DNA of 64,000 nucleotides from Alistipes sp. CHKCI003 (GTDB lineage Bacteria > Bacteroidota > Bacteroidia > Bacteroidales > Rikenellaceae): positions 61,875 to 125,874 of the forward strand of contig NZ_FCNT01000027.1 in assembly GCF_900021155.1 (NCBI RefSeq), in the 5' to 3' direction. The notes under the pieces are model-generated. The model saw only the letters and a program-made list of their open reading frames with translations. It did no database searches and was not told the DNA's origin. Of this stretch, positions 60,913 to 64,000 are shown one piece after another; the first letter of the stretch is position 1; the number at the start of each line of letters is the position of its first letter. Position numbers and translations under genes: made by a program.

Positions 60913-62172
60913 TTATTTGCGGATGGCGGCCACGCCCGGCAGCTCCTTGCCCTCGATGTATTCGAGCAGCGCACCGCCGCCCGTCGAGACGTAGGAGACC
61001 TTGTCCGCGAGGCCGAACTTGTTGATGCAGGCCACCGAGTCGCCGCCGCCGATGAGCGAAAAGGCGCCTGCGGCCGTCGCTTCGGCGATGGCCTCGGCCA
61101 CGGCTTTCGAACCGGAGGCGAACTTGTCGATCTCGAATACGCCCACGGGACCGTTCCAGAGGATCGTCCGGCAGCCGAGGATGTGCTCGCGGAAACGCCG
61201 CTTGCCCTCCTCGCCGATGTCCACGCCCTGCCACCCGTCGGGAATATCGTCCGACGGAGCGGTCGCGGTCCGGGCGTCGGCCGAGAATGCGTCGGCGACG
61301 AGCGCGTCGGGCGACATCACCAGTTCGATGCCCTTTTCCTTGGCTTTGGCGAGGATGTCGAGCGCCACGGGGAACATCTCGGGTTCGCAGATCGAGTTGC
61401 CGATGCGGCCCCCCTGCGCCGCGGCGAAGGTGTAGGTCATGCCGCCGCCGATGACGATCGAATCCACTTTCTCCATCAGTTTTTCGATGATCGAGATCTT
61501 GGTCGAGACCTTCGATCCGCCGATGATGGCGCAGAAGGGGCGCTGCGGATGCTGCATCACGCCTTCGATGGCTTTCAGCTCGTTCTCCATCACGTAGCCG
61601 AACATTTTGTCCTCGGGGAAATAGTCGGCGATGAACGCCGTCGAGGCGTGGGCGCGGTGAGCCGTGCCGAAGGCGTCGTTGATGTAGCAGTCGGCGTAGG
61701 AGGCCAGCCGCTTCACGAACTCCTTCTGCGAAGCCTTCACGGCCTTCTTGGCTTCGGCCTTCTCCGCGTCGTCGGCGTCGTCGGCCAAGCCGCGGGGCTT
61801 GCCCTCCTCCTCGGCGTAGAAACGCAGGTTCTCCAGAAGCATCACTTCGCCGGGCTTCAGATCGCGGGCCATGCGGGCGGCTTCGTCGCCCGTGCAGTCG
61901 CCGGCGAAGAGCACCTTGCGTCCGAGCAGCCGCTCGATGTCGGGGACGATCTGACGGAGGGAGTATTTGGGATCGGGATTCTTCTTCGGACGGCCCAGAT
62001 GCGACATCAGGATCACCGAGCCGCCGCCGGAGAGTACTTTTTCGATGGTGGGGATCGCCGCGCGGATGCGGGTGTCGTCCGTTACGCGGCCCTCGTCGTC
62101 GAGGGGTACGTTGAAGTCTACGCGGATGATCGCGCGTTTGCCTTTGAAATCGTAGGAATCGATCTTGAACAT
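60913..62172 (-). CDS. pgk: Phosphoglycerate kinase
   Basis: 419 aa, slightly long. [12 protein letters not shown] (about residues 18-29), SHLGRPK (about 59-65), GGSKVSTKI (the ADP-binding loop, about 218-226), GPVGVFE and the C-terminal [13 protein letters not shown] and [13 protein letters not shown] (nucleotide-binding). It makes ATP and 3-phosphoglycerate in glycolysis. An acidic/lysine-rich insert ([20 protein letters not shown], about 134-153) is common in Bacteroidota PGKs. The promoter is marked by TAAATTTG upstream. Confidence 0.98.
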   Translation of the reverse strand: MFKIDSYDFKGKRAIIRVDFNVPLDDEGRVTDDTRIRAAIPTIEKVLSGGGSVILMSHLGRPKKNPDPKYSLRQIVPDIERLLGRKVLFAGDCTGDEAARMARDLKPGEVMLLENLRFYAEEEGKPRGLADDADDAEKAEAKKAVKASQKEFVKRLASYADCYINDAFGTAHRAHASTAFIADYFPEDKMFGYVMENELKAIEGVMQHPQRPFCAIIGGSKVSTKISIIEKLMEKVDSIVIGGGMTYTFAAAQGGRIGNSICEPEMFPVALDILAKAKEKGIELVMSPDALVADAFSADARTATAPSDDIPDGWQGVDIGEEGKRRFREHILGCRTILWNGPVGVFEIDKFASGSKAVAEAIAEATAAGAFSLIGGGDSVACINKFGLADKVSYVSTGGGALLEYIEGKELPGVAAIRK

Positions 62173-62228
62173 GGTTGTTGCGGATTAAAATTGCTGTTGA
62201 TTCACTCTCATTTACTTAAATAACGCGA

Positions 62229-62236
62229 CAAATTTA
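62229..62236 (-). promoter_or_regulatory. pgk: pgk promoter (-7 TAAATTTG)
   Basis: TAAATTTG on the minus strand fits TAnnTTTG, about 56 nt upstream of the ATG. It overlaps a near-palindrome at about 62232-62252 (TTTAGG, AAATATTT, CCCTAAA) that could be an operator. Confidence 0.65.
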
Positions 62237-62483
62237 GGAAATATTTCCCTAAATCGGTTCGTTTCGCCTCGGTTTTTGGACTTTGCGGGGAGCTGCCCTT
62301 CCGCCGCGGCGCACGGCCTCGGGGGAGGCTTTGGCGTCCCGACGCAAAAAATGCGCCGTCCGCCGTGCACCGGCGGTCGCCGGCACCCGCCGGGGCGGTG
62401 CGGGGCAAGCGGACGCCGAACGGAAAGTGCGGCCCCAATGGCCGCCGACCGCAAAAGATGCGGAACAGTTGCCGAAATTTTCG

Positions 62484-62491
62484 TATATTTG
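62484..62491 (+). promoter_or_regulatory. Flippase promoter (-7 TATATTTG)
   Basis: TATATTTG fits TAnnTTTG exactly and lies 17 nt upstream of the flippase ATG. Confidence 0.7.
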
Positions 62492-62508
62492 CGGGTTATA
62501 CGGCCCCA

Positions 62509-63978
62509 ATGCTCGAAAAATTAGCCAAACAGACCGCCGTTTACGGCATCAGCACCATCGTCGTGCGGTTCCTGAGCTATCTGCTCACGCCCTACTATAC
62601 CCGCATTTTCGGGCAGGAGACCTACGGCGTCGTTACCGACATCTATGCGCTGATTCCGCTGGCGCTCACGCTGCTGACGATGGGCATGGAGTCGAGCTAC
62701 TTCCGCTTCGCGGCCAAGGCCGAAGAGGCCGGCGGCGACGTGGCGGCGGCCAAGCGGAAACTCTTCGCCACGACGTGGGGCGTCACGTCGCTCGCCGCCG
62801 CCGGGTTCTTCGCCGCGGCGCTCCTCTTCCGCGACGGTGCGGCGCGGTTGATGGGCGAGGTCTATACGCTCCACCCCGAGTACATCGTGTGGGTGGCGGC
62901 GATCGTCCTTTTCGACGTCTGGGCCGCGATCCCCTTCTCGCGTCTGAGGGAGCAGGGGCGCGCGATGATCTTCGTGGGATTCAAGCTGCTCGGCGTGGTG
63001 CTCAACGTGGCGCTGGCCGTAGCGTTCGGCCTGATGGGGCTCTACGCCACCGACTTCGGCGTGGGCTGGGTGTTCGTGGCGAATCTCGCGGCCAGCGCCG
63101 CGACGTGGGGGGCGGTCCTCTGCACGGCGGACCGCACCGTGCCGCGCATCTCGCTGCCGCTGCTGGCGGCGGTCTTCGCCTACTCGCTGCCGCTGCTGGC
63201 GGGCGGACTGGCCGGTACGGCCAACGAGTTCATCGACCGCCAGCTGATCAAATACCTCGTGCCGGAGGGGGCGATGGCGCAGTTGGGTGTCTACGGGGCG
63301 ATCACGAAGATCGCCGTGGTGATGATGCTCTTCTATCAGATGTACCGCCTTGCGGCCGAGCCGTTCTTTCTGTCGAATTTCAGGAAGACGGATTTCGTGC
63401 GGATGAACGCCGCGGCTCTGAAATACTACGTGATGGCTTCGATGGTCATCTTTCTGGGCATCGCGCTGTTCCGCGATCTGTTCGCGCTGATCGTGGGCCG
63501 CGAATTCCGCGAGGGGATTTACATCCTGCCCGTGGTGCTCGGAGCCAATGTGCTGACGGGCGTGTGGCTCAACCTCTCGTTCTGGTACAAGCGCGAGGAG
63601 CGGACTTCGCTGGCGATCGTCGTAACGGGCACGGGCCTTGCGGCGATCCTCGGCTTCGGCAGTTGGATGATCCCCCGCTGGGGCTATTTCGGCGCGGCGT
63701 GGGCGCGGCTGGCGAGCGAGACGGCGATGGTCGCCGTGAGCTGGTGGCTCAACCGCCGCTTCTTCCCGACGCCCTACGACTGGAGGCGCATCGGGGAGTA
63801 TGCAGCCGCGGCGCTCGGGGTCTTCGCCCTGTGCGAAGCGGCGACGGCCTGCATCGGCAATAAATGGGCCGGATATGCGTTTAATATCGTGGCGTTTGCA
63901 GGATACGCGGCTTACCTCGTCCGCCGCGAGCGGATCGACCTCGGGGCCTTGGTCCGCTCGGCCCTCGGACGAAGATAG
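62509..63978 (+). CDS. Polysaccharide flippase (MATE-like, oligosaccharide exporter)
   Basis: 489 aa from the ATG at 62509 (MLEKLAKQTAVYGISTIVVRF), chosen because it follows the -7 element; upstream in-frame codons cross the promoter. About 12-14 transmembrane helices. The family pattern is LTPYYTRIFGQETYGVVTDIYALIPLALTLLTMGMESSYFRF (residues about 27-68) and GLAGTANEFIDRQLIKYLVP in the middle. It carries lipid-linked glycans across the inner membrane for cell-surface polysaccharide. It stands alone at the right edge; glycosyltransferases may follow outside the window. Confidence 0.93.
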   Translation: MLEKLAKQTAVYGISTIVVRFLSYLLTPYYTRIFGQETYGVVTDIYALIPLALTLLTMGMESSYFRFAAKAEEAGGDVAAAKRKLFATTWGVTSLAAAGFFAAALLFRDGAARLMGEVYTLHPEYIVWVAAIVLFDVWAAIPFSRLREQGRAMIFVGFKLLGVVLNVALAVAFGLMGLYATDFGVGWVFVANLAASAATWGAVLCTADRTVPRISLPLLAAVFAYSLPLLAGGLAGTANEFIDRQLIKYLVPEGAMAQLGVYGAITKIAVVMMLFYQMYRLAAEPFFLSNFRKTDFVRMNAAALKYYVMASMVIFLGIALFRDLFALIVGREFREGIYILPVVLGANVLTGVWLNLSFWYKREERTSLAIVVTGTGLAAILGFGSWMIPRWGYFGAAWARLASETAMVAVSWWLNRRFFPTPYDWRRIGEYAAAALGVFALCEAATACIGNKWAGYAFNIVAFAGYAAYLVRRERIDLGALVRSALGRR

Positions 63979-64000
63979 GCGGGGGTGGCTGCGACGAGGG

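Overview
The window looks like a piece of a high-GC Bacteroidota chromosome, most likely Alistipes or another member of the Rikenellaceae. The grounds are the repeated TAnnTTTG minus-7 promoter element, weak ribosome binding sites, an S46 dipeptidyl-peptidase, a DUF4136 lipoprotein, a Mob/Pre relaxase with a gut-Bacteroidota style toprim primase, and the HAE1 RND pump with a NodT-type outer-membrane lipoprotein. The genus is inferred from gene style only. No tRNA, rRNA or CRISPR array was seen.

Region 1 (1 to about 14.9 kb) is accessory DNA. Read from right to left on the minus strand it holds a tyrosine integrase, an AlbA/Schlafen-type ATPase regulator, a small HTH protein, an excisionase-like HTH protein, a toprim primase and a MobV relaxase. 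A type I restriction-modification operon follows: half-size hsdS, hsdM, dinD, hsdS, a HAD hydrolase, and hsdR running off the left edge. This has the layout of an integrative mobilizable element carrying a defence cargo. A candidate oriT lies upstream of the relaxase gene and candidate integration-site repeats lie beside the integrase. The left end of the element is outside the window.

Region 2 (14.9-29.6 kb) begins with nearly 1 kb without a recognisable gene. Then come dedA, a divergent pair of small exported proteins, a small membrane protein with an orphan sodium-pumping decarboxylase beta subunit, and a DUF488 protein. An AraC regulator is divergent from an RND efflux operon (adaptor, pump, outer-membrane channel, TetR regulator). 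A DUF4136 lipoprotein and an outer-membrane beta-barrel follow.

Region 3 (29.7-46.4 kb) is core genome: polA, queD, sppA, mrp, nadA, S46 peptidase, metG, ilvE, mnmG, ybeY. Two exact 16-bp parS palindromes flank the ilvE/mnmG junction. The AT-rich mrp-nadA gap carries a cluster of DnaA-box-like 9-mers. Hand counts of G and C suggest that strand skew changes sign around there. Together these suggest that the replication origin lies at about 36.3-36.65 kb. MnmG carries an unusual in-frame insertion of about 150 residues.

Region 4 (46.8-64 kb) holds an EnvC-like peptidase with a TPR lipid-envelope-type partner, pheS, a patatin/beta-barrel protein, a hybrid histidine kinase overlapping an NtrC-type response regulator, a small exported protein, an M13 peptidase, pgk and a polysaccharide flippase. 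Several gaps of 0.4-1 kb hold no recognisable gene. Two of them carry a shared long-palindrome repeat.
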